From: Mycteria americana
Lineage: Eukaryota > Chordata > Aves > Ciconiiformes > Ciconiidae
Assembly (NCBI RefSeq): GCF_035582795.1
Contig: NC_134366.1
Coordinates: 5,810,828 to 5,874,827, forward strand
Length of the DNA stretch: 64,000 nucleotides
Direction of reading: 5' to 3'
The notes below the pieces were generated by a model. The model was not told the DNA's origin. It did not search any database and saw only the letters and a program-made list of their open reading frames with translations. Below are positions 52,101-61,670 of the stretch, piece after piece. A program made the translations under genes and the position numbers. How positions within the stretch are numbered: the first letter of the stretch is position 1; the number at the start of each line of letters is the position of its first letter.

Positions 52101-55100
52101 GAGCAGACACAAGACAGACCCTCAGGATTCAGCTCCTCTGGGACAAGCCAGAAAATCAACCTCCTCATAGGATGAAGGACATTCCCTGGCCTTGGTAAAT
52201 GGACCAGGAATGTCCTCAGTCCTGCAGGGATGTCTCCTCTGAGACCTTAGAAAACAAACAAGGAGCAACAGGGCTTTTTGTGCTTGATGTGCACAGGCTA
52301 CTTCTAGATATTCGTATTCCTTATTCCACCACTGCCCACAGACGATCTCTGTTCCTCAGCAAGTGCAGTTCCCACCAGCCGTCAAGCATATTGTCCACTA
52401 CTTGGCACAAGAAGAGAGATCTCTCTCTTGTCCCACCCTTAGAAGGCAGAAAGTGCTAGAGTGGCCTTGCTTACCTCTGGGGAGGGGAACTGGGATTTGT
52501 TTCCATCGACTGGGGCAACCAAGAGCATGTCCTGCAGGATCGTCGTCATGTGCTGAGCCATGACCTTCTGCTGGTCAACACTGCAGTGGTTCTCCAGGGA
52601 GATGATGACAGGGTATGGTGAGGTCTAGAACAAGACAGCAACATACGTCATCAGTGAACTCTGCAATTTCACCAGTCTATAGCAATTGATATAAACCCTA
52701 GTGCTGTTTTCTCTGGAAATGAGTGTGTCAACAGTAGTCTAGTATTCTGCTAAAATGAGCATTTGTTAAAAGCGGACAAATTTAATTGTGCAATAGCTAC
52801 TCAGACCTCTGCTGATGCCTTCCAGAGATGATGATCCAAAGGACGGGGCACCAGCCTGGGTCAGGATGCCTCCCACAGACTTGCTGGGGCACTTTGATGA
52901 AGCTCCCTGTGTCACCATTCTCCACTTGCACTGTGGATCAGAGCACCTTCCTACCTCAGAGGAAGAACTGGGAAGGGAGGCTTTGAAATTACTGGGTTTG
53001 CTCAAATCCTTAGATGACATAAATCCTTCCTCCATTCGTGCATAGGCCTGATCTGGTTCCCTGTGGCCCCCCTAGACATTTTGTGTGCTGAAGACATTGT
53101 CATTGTCACTGCTTTATATCCCAAAGGAAACTTGATACTAGCTCTCAAGTGCACTGAAGGAAAATAGCAGAAAGCCCAGTGAGTCTGGACAGACCCAAGG
53201 TTTTTTAAAGGCTGCTGGCCCAGCATTGCCATACAAGACTCCAGACCTGCTCATTCCTTTTAAAGCAGAGTAGAAGCAGTCCTTCGCATCAGTCCCTCCA
53301 AAATACACACACATGGGTTCCTCTAAACTAGGAATGGACATTGAGGCATCAAAGCCACACAAATCATGGGCTTGTTTGTGTTTCCCACCAGGTATGCTCA
53401 ATATATTGGGCATTTTCATTGCAGTGGGGTCCAGGATGCAGTTGTGCTGGTATAGATTCAAACTCATCCTCAGATAGTGCTCTGCCTGTCCAGAAACTCC
53501 CAGGAATGGATCTCTGCAGGAAGCAGAACATGGATGCCCAGACAGAAGGACACATCTTGTACCCATGAGAAATGCTAAGGTGAAGCCTTCATTGTTTATG
53601 CTCTCTGCTGGGAGGGCAGAGACCTATTATCAGTCTTGGATTGTGCAATATGACAAATCTTAGAGGGTCCTTTGTCCTTACTTTGAAAGCATAGTTCTTG
53701 ATGGCCTTAATGACATCGCTGAAGAGGATCTTGGAGGTGAGAGTGTAGCCATGATAAATGATGGGCTCCGAGTTAGGGCCATCCCAGCAATCCAGTTCCA
53801 CACAGCGGCAGCCTTTGGTGAGGGCTCTGGAAACAAAGAAGGGACCTGGTTGGGTTCTAAACCTCCTGCTCCATCTCAAAATAAGGGTGCATCAGGCACA
53901 GGTATTGCCTGGGAAGGCTGATGGGAAGTTTAGGGAGCACAGGAGAAAAGAGGAACTTGGAAAAACAGGAAAGCAGATGGAGAAAGGATGGGATCATGAG
54001 AGCTCAGAGTCAGCAAAGAAAGCTCCAGGTTGATCAAGGAAAGCATAGTGGGATCTCAGAAAGGAGGTAGTGAAAGTCCAAGGTAAGAATTATCCAAAGA
54101 AGAAGACATAGTGAGTGCCAGATGAGAAAGGACACTCATTACTGTGTCCCAAGTCTTTTCCCAAAGACGGTGAAGAGAAGAGAAAATCAAGAGTGGCTGC
54201 ACAGGAAGAAAGATAGTAAGACAGTCAGCCTTAGAAGCCAGCTCACGAAGCCTGGATGATATGACTTCATCTAGATCTGATAAGACATGAGAGCTGAATC
54301 CTCAGAGCTGTCAGGGAGGGAGCTGTGGGAACTCCACCATAGCTGGGGAGACTGCTGAGGGACAGTTTCCAAAACTGAGTCTACAGACTGAATTTCCACT
54401 TGAAATTCCCGCCTTTACATATCCACACTTTCATTTTAATTTACTTTCAAATGTAGGTTCCCCCTATACAGACTTATCTGTCTAGGAGGTGATCTTGTCT
54501 CTTTTACAGTAATTCCCTATACATTTCAGATAACACAACTCCTTTAACTCATTGCAATAAGAATCATGGGATTTTTTTATTTTTTTTTAACAACCAAAAC
54601 ATAATTCTGTAATTTTAAGATACTGTAAGAGGAATTAAAACAGCTACTGAAAAGCAACTTGTGCCAGATTTCACTCTCTAGTCTTTTGAGCTTGTGATTC
54701 TAGACAGCCATTGTTCCGCAAGAATCAGGTAAGTAATAAAGACAGAATTGCATTCATTGGCTTGCTTATAAGGAAACATTGTCTCACTTGATAAAAGTAC
54801 AGGTCATAGCAGAAGTAATGTAAGGTGGTTGTGCAAGTTAGTAAAGGCCACTGCAAACATCTGGCCATGAGATGTCAGACAGCAGTCGTTGTTAAAGGCA
54901 GAAATAGGCAACACCTAATGTTCTGTCCAGGGACGCTGTGTGAGCATCTAAGCTGCTAAAGAGGGACCAGGCATAAATTTCCTGATCACCCACACTGCTC
55001 CATTAGCTCACATCCCACATCTTTTTTTGTACCACTCCAACTAGCTCTCTCCAAAATAAACTCCAGCATGGTTCTAGGGATAGACCATGCCAGGAGCTAC

Positions 55101-58100
55101 TCCCAAAAGGCAGTACAGATCATAAACATCATGACAGCATGCAACATTTTGGCTCCTTCCAGTCCCTACACAGTCCTGCAGCTCTGCCCCAGAAATCTTT
55201 GCACCCTACAAGTCCCTTACACAAATGATCTCATGCCATATTCTGAAGCATGCAACAGATCCCCTCAGCATCATGCTTTGAAAACACCATGCTAGAGGGC
55301 TGCAATCCAGCCTCCACATGATTGCAGATACTTTAAAGTGCTCCCAAATGTAGTAATTATACATCTTACAGTTAGGTGGACACCACCTGGGGCCCAGAAG
55401 AGACCCAGGTCAAAGTGCTACGAAAAGCATGGCCAACTGGTTTAGAAACAGCTCACCCTGACAAGAACATGGGCCAGTTCACATTACCTGGTCTCGGGGT
55501 GGGAGACTGCTTCTTGGTCCTCTTGCTTCTAGCAGTATAGATGCACCTTATGTCTTCTGTAAGAAAGAGGTCAACCCCTCACACACACACACAAACACAC
55601 ACATACATACATTACCTGATATAGGCTTCTGTGCTGCTTGGACCTGTGAGCTGGTCTTCCATAAGATAGGTATTGTGTGAGGATGACACCAAGTAGTGAC
55701 TGAGAGGTTGAGTCATGTCCTGGTAAACTTTACGGTGGGAGGAGTTGAATATATTCCCATCATCGGATAGCAGGTACATCAGGAAACCATCTTTGGTCAT
55801 GGCATTACCCCTCTTGGCTGCCAGATAAAAAGACAGAAACCCTATAAAAGCTGACACCACCAGGTTGTGCCATCACCTTTGCTATGATGCCTGCTGATCT
55901 CCAGAGGATCTCAAAGGCAAAACATGCTCCCTAGGCATTCAGCTAATAGTAAAGATATTGATGCTGTTCAGAAGATGATGACAGCTTCATCTGCCTGAAA
56001 ATGCCTTTAAAACCCCATCACAAGCATGGCTTTTTATGACACACTGTCCTTGATAACACCTAAAAAGTGTCAAAGACAGCACTTACCTCACTTGTCTCTA
56101 GAGATCTACAGTATAAAAATTTCCATTTGAGTAATTGAAGCTTCCTTCATGCCAACACAGAGAAATTGTCAGATGTCTAAAAATAGCCAGATAAATCCTG
56201 TCTAGATTACCCAATTAATACATGATTTGCAAAGAGTAAATGCAAAATAATCCAACTTTGGGGAGAAACTGGGGTCCCCCCATCTTGAGGGACTAAGCTA
56301 GATCTCAGTCTAATCCCCAAGTCTGACATCTGCAAAGCATTGTCCCTCTCCTGAAGGTATACTAGGACAGTGCAAAAACAGCCTATGATTCTATGTTCGC
56401 TTCTTGAATATGTCCTCCAAGGTGCTCCAGACTGGTGATTCACTTAATTTCTGAGCAGAAAGACAGTTCTGTGATTGCTGTGCTAAACAGCTGTCACCTT
56501 CTTGGCCCTCTGTTCAGAGATTTCATCACCCAATGGCTTTTCAGGTGCCCACATTAAAAAAAGATTTGCCTCCATTCCTGCTTCTGGAGAACAGAAATAT
56601 TGCCACATTCTTAACCTTGCAAAACCATTTGAGGGCTTGTCATTTGAATAAGCTATCAGAGCCTTCCCCACAGGAATTTCATCACCTTCTAGCCAACTCC
56701 ATATCCACCCCTCTCCAGCTGCTCGGTGTACCCAAGCCAAAACTGAAGAGAAATATTTCCCAGGCTCTCCTGTGCCCTGCTCTCTAAGAGCTGCTAATGT
56801 TCCCCTAGAAGACTGGTGTTTTAGAAGCAGCTGCAAGGAGAAAATGACACACGTGGCTATAGAAGAAAGCAACAGCAGAGCACTTCATAGTTCATCAAGA
56901 AAGCAAGATTTTGAACGAAACCAGCCAGGGTTTCCAACCTACCTCTTTCATTGGGCTCATATCTCTGAATTAAGGCAGGGGCAGCAACAACAGCATCTTC
57001 TTCTTGCTGTGTTTCATAGAGGAACCTCACCAGGTTCTGGCAGGACATGAACCCTTCTGCATCTGAGTACTTTTGGAAGATCTTGTCTATTTCCTTCCTC
57101 TCTGTCAGTATCTTGTAAAATTCCTCTATCTCATCATCCTCCAGAGCCTCTGTTTTGGACTTGTCACAGTGCTGTAAACGTAGAGGGGAGAAGGAGTGAA
57201 AACCTTCTTTCCTTCTGGCATATGCCAGCCGTAATCTGCACCAGGGCTACACAACGCAGAACACAAAATAATTGGAAACAGTTACTGGCCAGTGAATGAG
57301 AAGCACTTTGTCAATGACAATGGTTCTCATTGACAAGGCCAACAGTCATATAACAGTTACAATTATTATTATTTACTCATATTATCAGTGTGCTGAAAAG
57401 CAGTAGGCATGGCCTTGAGCTTCACTGCACTACGTACTATGCAAACCATAAGTTAAAAGGACAGCTTCTGACAATCTAGGTACAAATCAAGGCTCAAGGA
57501 AAATGTACCTCTTCATCTCAAGAGGTGGAGGAATATAGGGAAACAATTAACTCAATGAATCTTAAACTATTGTTATAGACCGTGGCCTAAAATCCAGTAA
57601 GTAAAGTGGAAAGGGCCTTCCCCTTGACCTTAGTGGGTTTGAGCTCAGGCCTCAAGAGACTGTCAAGTCTAGTAGTAGGGCTGGTTGCAAAGATGGCACC
57701 AAAACTGACTGTAAAAAAAATCCTGCTAAACATGTGCATGTTTAGGTATGAAAAAATCCCTCTTTCCATGGAACTTTTCCATTCTCATTCAAAAGCCACC
57801 AAGTAACAAAATCTCCACAAAATTACAAATCAGATATCAGCTTCTCAATAAGCTGTAATTAAAATTCTTCATGCCCCCATGTTCCTCTGTGGTTTGAACT
57901 TCTCTACTAGATAACAGGTCTGAGAGCACCACAGTCAAGGACTTGACTGACCATGAAAGATTAGGAATTTAAGATACACAAGTTAGTGTCTCCATGAAGG
58001 ACAACAGCTCTTCCAACAAGAAATATTTCCAGTTTATTTAAAATATTCCCAGGTTCAATTTGTTATCAGAAATTACAATTTTTCTGTGCAAAATCCTGAT

Positions 58101-61100
58101 ATTAATTTTGTTGTTTGTTTGTTCCCTGCAGAATTCTTCATGGAGAGGTGAGCAACGATTTTTCAGTCATCTCTGGGATGTAAACCTCTGCATTAAATAA
58201 GGGCTGAGCAAAACAAGCTGCAATGGAAAGCAAGAGCATATCTCAGAGGAATCACTTATGGCAGGAGCATTATACCACTTCCAAGTGTTTTTCCCTGCAA
58301 ATTTCAGCAATCAACCCACTTCCAGTTAATGCCTTGTTATTATGATGTTTCCCTCTCTCTTAATATCTAAAGCAAGCAAACAGACCCTTAACAGTGGTGT
58401 CCTCATCTCATAAAGCCCACTCACATCTTACATTTCAGGTAAGTCTGAAAAATCTCCTTTTTGGCATGGATGCCAAAACCCCAGCAGGACATGGCTTGCC
58501 TTACTTAGTCTTTGGCCTAAAAACTTCTCTTCTTCAGGCCTGAACTTGAAATGGAAAGTGTGCTCCAGGCCATTCAGAGGAGGTTGTGGTGCATTTCATT
58601 TCACCCTTGCTATGGACAAGTTCTATCAGTTACTATGACTTAGCTGACAGATGGTAACTTGTCAAACCAGAGGAATTAAACTGCTTTCCATCTCTGATCT
58701 CTTATGACTGATAGAGCTATTGTCCTGGGTTTTATGACCAAAATGCATGTCTCAGTTTAACCAGTCATCATACTAATCTCAAGCTAACTCTGCTAATGAT
58801 CTCAGTGATGGCCACGATGGCTTTGGCAGTGCCCCAAGCAAGATGATAATGAGGGACTTTCATCCCCTGCAAATCCTCCACCGGAGTCCTCCACTACCTG
58901 TTTATGGTGCACGTATAAACCCAAACAAAATTATCATGATGCACAGCATTTCACAAACTGAACCAATAGCAAAAAGTTCAACTTGTCCTGACTTCAGAAT
59001 CTGCTGGGTAGAAGCTATGGCCTCATTTCAGGGATGGGACAACCTGTGAAATGCTCAGTACTACAGACACCTTCAAATTAAGTTTAAGCAGTCCAGGAAC
59101 TGTCTTTTCCTTGCTGCCTTCCATGTCTGTATGATCCTGTGCTATGGCTTTGGCAGATCTCACAAGCTAAGCTGATCATGATGCTTAGCAACTGAAAAAG
59201 GAATATAAAGAGGGAAACCAACTGGTGGAGACTGCAGGGATGCTGTGAATGACAGACGTTCTTTTCTTTAAGACACAACAGGGGAAATTACATATTACTT
59301 CTAGAAAACTGGCATTATAACTGATGTGCCATGGGAATTTCCTTCATTAGTAGCCATTAAAGGTTGTGATGGAAATAGGACAATAGCATTGGCATCAAAG
59401 TCATATTTCAGGACAGATCAGATGCACAGTATAAAAGTGAGCTCATTCTGCTTGGGCTACAAGAGCTCCAAATTAGAAAGAGAATCTCAACCCAAAATAC
59501 TGTGTTTTACCTCACTTGTATGGATCATGAACCATGAGTCCTGAATGAACCTTGGTCTGCTAGAAAAAGTCAGAACCTTTCTGATGCACCAGAATGAATA
59601 TTCACATTGAAATGAAGTGAGCAATTAGAGGAGCTTTGCACAGTTTCTGGTTGCATTGCATATGTCTTACTCAGGTGTGTCTAAAACTTAGATGTGGACC
59701 CAGAGTTATGTGATGAAAAGCAAGAATAACGTGCGAACATGCCCTCTAGCTCTCTCTTGAATCCTTGATCACCCTTCCTTCCTGTGACTGAATGAAGAAA
59801 AACTCACTAGGATAGAAAAGATCACCCTTTTAATATGCTGTAATGTCTCTCAGTCCATCTAAGTTTAAGCAGTATGTAAACTGAAAATGTAATTGCTTTA
59901 GGAGCAAGACAGATTCTTCCTGGAGGCAAATCAACCCACAAGAGATCTGAATTAATGTCTGAAGAGCCTCTCTTTCCAGTGGCTATACAGGAAACTTATA
60001 ACACTTACATGCCTAATGAGGGTACTTCAACTAGCTGCCTGCATTTAAATGGGTTGAATCAGGGTTTAGTAATTACTTGGAGTCCTTAAGCAAAAAGAGA
60101 ATTGAACTTCATCAAGTTTCCACTCCTTGAGCTCCCTTGTAACTAATGCAATAACAGAAGAGGTTCATTGAATGAAGAGGAGACTGCACCTCTAAAAAAA
60201 AAGGGTGTCTTTTCAGATGTTTGATGTTTGAAGTTGTAGGAAGTGATTCATCTGATGTATGAGAGAGGTATCCTTTAGGATGAGGTGAATTGCACCCCGG
60301 TCTCCATTATTGGCTTGACCTACACAGACTGCAAAGGAAGTGTAGGTGTTGGTGACTACTTCCAATGTAGATGTCTGCACTGGAGACATCTAACTCAATC
60401 AGAGGCATCCCAGCCTTATTGCTATTCTTCCAGGGTCTTCTTGAGCAGGGAAAAAAAGCATGGGATATGCCAGCCACAGCAGGCAGTACATCTGGAAGAT
60501 TTTACAAGCTGAAATTCTTTAAGATCTGATGATGATTCTTAAGATCTGCTTCCCCCAGTTTTTGCAGAGTTACCAGAGAGAGAGAGAGACCTCCATAAAG
60601 CAAGGATTAGGAAACTTGTACCTCCTCTGGGGGAAGGTCATAGTGAGATCTTGCCAACCTTCCCTGCTATCTGCTTACAGGAAGGAGCAGAAGAACTACT
60701 GCCTGGTGCCCAAAACCACCCACATGTTTACTGCTGATCAGAAAAAGCATTTCTGAAACTGCCCACCCATGAATTCAAATCCTGCTTCGGACAGGATGGA
60801 AGTTTGGAAATTATCCAGATGTTTTATCTCACCTCAGCAGGAAGGATTCTTTAGAGAGAAACCAAAAGCTTAACAACTGAGAAATTTTCATCCCTTTCTT
60901 ATTTTCTGATAGGCTCAGCCAGCAAGCTGAATCTTGAGAATTTAGAAGTGTATGTCCCTGACCAGATTAAGTATGCCTTGGGCTATTAAATCAGCCAGAC
61001 TGGTCCAGGCGTGGGTGCAATGTTATATAACTATCATGAATCTGGGGTTTTTTTCCTAATTTGCACTTTCTTTTTGTTTACAGCTGTCACTTGGCACCCT

Positions 61101-61670
61101 CCTCCTCTGAGAAGGTGAGGATCTGGGTTCACAATTGTAACCAAACCAATTTCAGCCAGACTTAGGCAACTCCTGAAATACCTGGGACTCAAAGTGCACT
61201 TGAACTTTGCTTTTCCCTTTTTCTCGCATTATCCATGTTTGCATCTCATCTCTCTGAATCCTGGCAAAATTGGGCATCAATGGTAAAGAAAGACCTTAAC
61301 AATGGTAAAGAAAGACCTTAACAGACCTTCATCAAAAGCATTGTGATGGCCTAACAGCAGATTCCCACTAACTCAGTTGTTAGTGGGAAACTGCTGAGCA
61401 TCAAAAACCAAGAGTCCTTCCTTGGTACAAGATAAGATGCTAGGAGTTCACTTTATCTTAGGGCTCCAACCAAAGCTGAAAGCTGTGGGAGAGCTTGACC
61501 TCAGCCAACAGCAAATACTTTATCTGCTTGCTCTCATTACCTGGAAAATCTTCTTGGCATGATAGTCATCGACTTCAATGTTCACTTCTTTCAGGAAGTT
61601 CTTGAGCTCTTTCAAGCTCATCTTGTTGTCTTTGTTTTTATCAGCTTTCCGCAGGCAGGTATGAATCCAG
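37098..61670 (-). CDS. PLCD1: Phospholipase C delta 1, partial at 5' end (12 exons, 617 aa to stop)
   Basis: Ca2+-dependent enzyme that cleaves PIP2 into IP3 and diacylglycerol at the inner plasma membrane. Twelve exons with GT-AG borders join in phase to 1852 nt. Domains in order: EF-hands (loop [12 protein letters not shown], then [12 protein letters not shown]), X half of the barrel with His-Asn of SSSHNTY, Glu and Asp of VELDCWDG, His of IYHGYT and Glu of SLENHC, a short acidic X/Y linker, Y half with [13 protein letters not shown], and C2 with [14 protein letters not shown] and [12 protein letters not shown]. All catalytic and Ca2+ residues I know for the family are present. A Leu-rich stretch ([12 protein letters not shown]) matches the known nuclear export region. 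The PH-domain exons (about 142 residues) are outside the window. PLCD1 rather than PLCD3 or PLCD4 is chosen from the C2 and linker sequences and the VILL neighbour. Confidence 0.95.
37565..37714 (-). CDS. PLCD1: PLCD1 exon, C2 domain (second last)
   Basis: Codes [40 protein letters not shown] and [10 protein letters not shown]. The Asp residues of VEDFD and KND are C2 Ca2+ ligands. Acceptor TGCCCAG, donor G|GTAAGG. A 29-bp tandem repeat begins 16 bases upstream of the acceptor. Confidence 0.95.
37730..37816 (-). repeat. 29-bp minisatellite, three copies, next to a PLCD1 acceptor
   Basis: Units at 37730-37758, 37759-37787 and 37788-37816, with few differences, followed by a partial fourth copy. 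Read on the PLCD1 strand each unit holds a CTCTGAC or CTCTCAC branchpoint-like heptamer and a CTCC(A/T)TCCTT pyrimidine stretch. Confidence 0.92.
39160..39548 (+). mobile_element. Degenerate CR1 fragment in PLCD1 intron
   Basis: Diverged CR1 3' region, antisense to PLCD1: TCAACCTGGAGAAGGCTAAG, AGATAGAGCCAGGCTCTTCT, GGGCACAAACTGCAACAGGG, TTGAGATATTCAAAATTCAT, then CCTGAGCAACTTGAGTTAAC and CCCTTGCAACCTCAATC. The octamer tail has decayed. Older than the VILL intron 10 and 16 copies. Confidence 0.88.
40023..40155 (-). CDS. PLCD1: PLCD1 exon, C2 domain start
   Basis: Codes [20 protein letters not shown] and [20 protein letters not shown] then IENN. The Asp of IVDP is a C2 Ca2+ ligand. Acceptor CTCCACAG, donor G|GTAAGA. 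Confidence 0.95.
40690..40868 (-). CDS. PLCD1: PLCD1 exon, Y domain end
   Basis: Codes [40 protein letters not shown] and [20 protein letters not shown]. This closes the catalytic barrel and starts the C2 linker; four consecutive Lys are notable near the membrane-facing side. Acceptor TTGCAG, donor AAA|GTAAGG. Confidence 0.95.
42743..42859 (-). CDS. PLCD1: PLCD1 exon, Y domain
   Basis: Codes [20 protein letters not shown] and [18 protein letters not shown]. The Arg of GWRTDSSNY is a substrate-contact residue in PLCs. Acceptor CTGTAG, donor G|GTGAGT. Confidence 0.95.
43172..43328 (-). CDS. PLCD1: PLCD1 exon, Y domain start
   Basis: Codes [40 protein letters not shown] and [12 protein letters not shown]. 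Matches the start of the Y half (LSDMVIYCKSVHF in mammals). Acceptor TTTTAG, donor G|GTATGT. Confidence 0.95.
44934..44951 (+). repeat. Poly(T) run in PLCD1 intron
   Basis: Eighteen T on the + strand, thus an A run on the PLCD1 strand. No retroposed body was recognised beside it. Confidence 0.85.
45135..45302 (-). CDS. PLCD1: PLCD1 exon, X domain end and acidic X/Y linker
   Basis: Codes [20 protein letters not shown], then [20 protein letters not shown] and [16 protein letters not shown]. The two Lys of ILVKGKK contact substrate phosphate in PLCs. The linker is acidic, as needed for its autoinhibitory role in the family. Acceptor GTGCAG, donor AAG|GTAAGT, 56 whole codons. Confidence 0.95.
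45303..52474 (-). other. PLCD1: Longest PLCD1 intron visible (7.2 kb)
   Basis: No exon, RNA gene or clear mobile element was recognised. Open frames are short and without family features. It separates the SLENHC exon from the acidic-linker exon. Confidence 0.65.
52475..52624 (-). CDS. PLCD1: PLCD1 exon, X domain
   Basis: Codes [40 protein letters not shown] and [10 protein letters not shown]. The Glu of SLENHC is a catalytic Ca2+ ligand. Acceptor TTCTAG, donor GAG|GTAAGC, 50 whole codons. It has no start codon, and was found by matching the family sequence. Confidence 0.95.
53682..53826 (-). CDS. PLCD1: PLCD1 exon, X domain catalytic core
   Basis: Codes [20 protein letters not shown] and [20 protein letters not shown] then AIKNYAFK. 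Contains the Glu and Asp of VELDCWDG (Ca2+ ligands) and the second catalytic His of YHGYT. Acceptor TTTCCAG, donor AAA|GTAAGG. Confidence 0.96.
55580..55612 (-). repeat. (TG)n/(TATG)n microsatellite at a PLCD1 donor
   Basis: On the PLCD1 strand the intron reads GTAATGTATGTATGTGTGTG and continues as a TG repeat, so the microsatellite begins within a few bases of the splice donor at 55615. Confidence 0.92.
55616..55817 (-). CDS. PLCD1: PLCD1 exon, X domain start
   Basis: Codes [60 protein letters not shown] and SSTEAYIR. The His-Asn of SSHNTY are the first catalytic residues of the family. Acceptor CTGGCAG, donor AG|GTAATG. Residues before the Ala here are intronic. Confidence 0.96.
56943..57171 (-). 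CDS. PLCD1: PLCD1 exon, EF-hand lobes
   Basis: Codes [60 protein letters not shown] and [16 protein letters not shown]. The second EF loop keeps acidic residues at positions 1, 9 and 12; the following lobe is the degenerate pair. Acceptor TTTACAG, donor G|GTAGGT. Confidence 0.95.
57172..61540 (-). other. PLCD1: PLCD1 intron between the EF-hand exons (4.4 kb)
   Basis: A/T-rich sequence with no recognised exon or mobile element. It lies between the first and second EF loops. Confidence 0.6.
61279..61322 (+). repeat. 22-bp unit in two perfect tandem copies
   Basis: Units at 61279-61300 and 61301-61322 are identical, within a PLCD1 intron about 220 bases downstream of the first visible exon on the - strand. 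Confidence 0.93.
61541..61670 (-). CDS. PLCD1: PLCD1 first visible exon (first EF-hand)
   Basis: Codes [20 protein letters not shown] and [20 protein letters not shown] then IFQ. The 12-residue EF loop [12 protein letters not shown] has Asp, Asn, Asp and Glu at positions 1, 3, 5 and 12. The Leu-rich helix after it is the nuclear export region known for PLCD1. Acceptor CTGCAG, donor CAG|GTAATG. One base before the Trp codon completes a codon begun in an exon beyond the window. Confidence 0.95.

Noticed and set aside
53138-53566. Open frame of 142 codons on the - strand in a PLCD1 intron
   Set aside because: No domain feature or repeated family motif, and it lies wholly between two proven PLCD1 exons. 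Length is compatible with chance.
56340-56400. Possible CR1 end at CCTATGATTCTATG
   Set aside because: Only the octamer resembles CR1; the sequence before it does not follow the CR1 3' consensus.
37098-61670. Identity as PLCD3 or PLCD4
   Set aside because: The short acidic X/Y linker, the [15 protein letters not shown]2 start and the VILL neighbour match PLCD1. The PLCD4 linker is longer and very Glu-rich as I recall.
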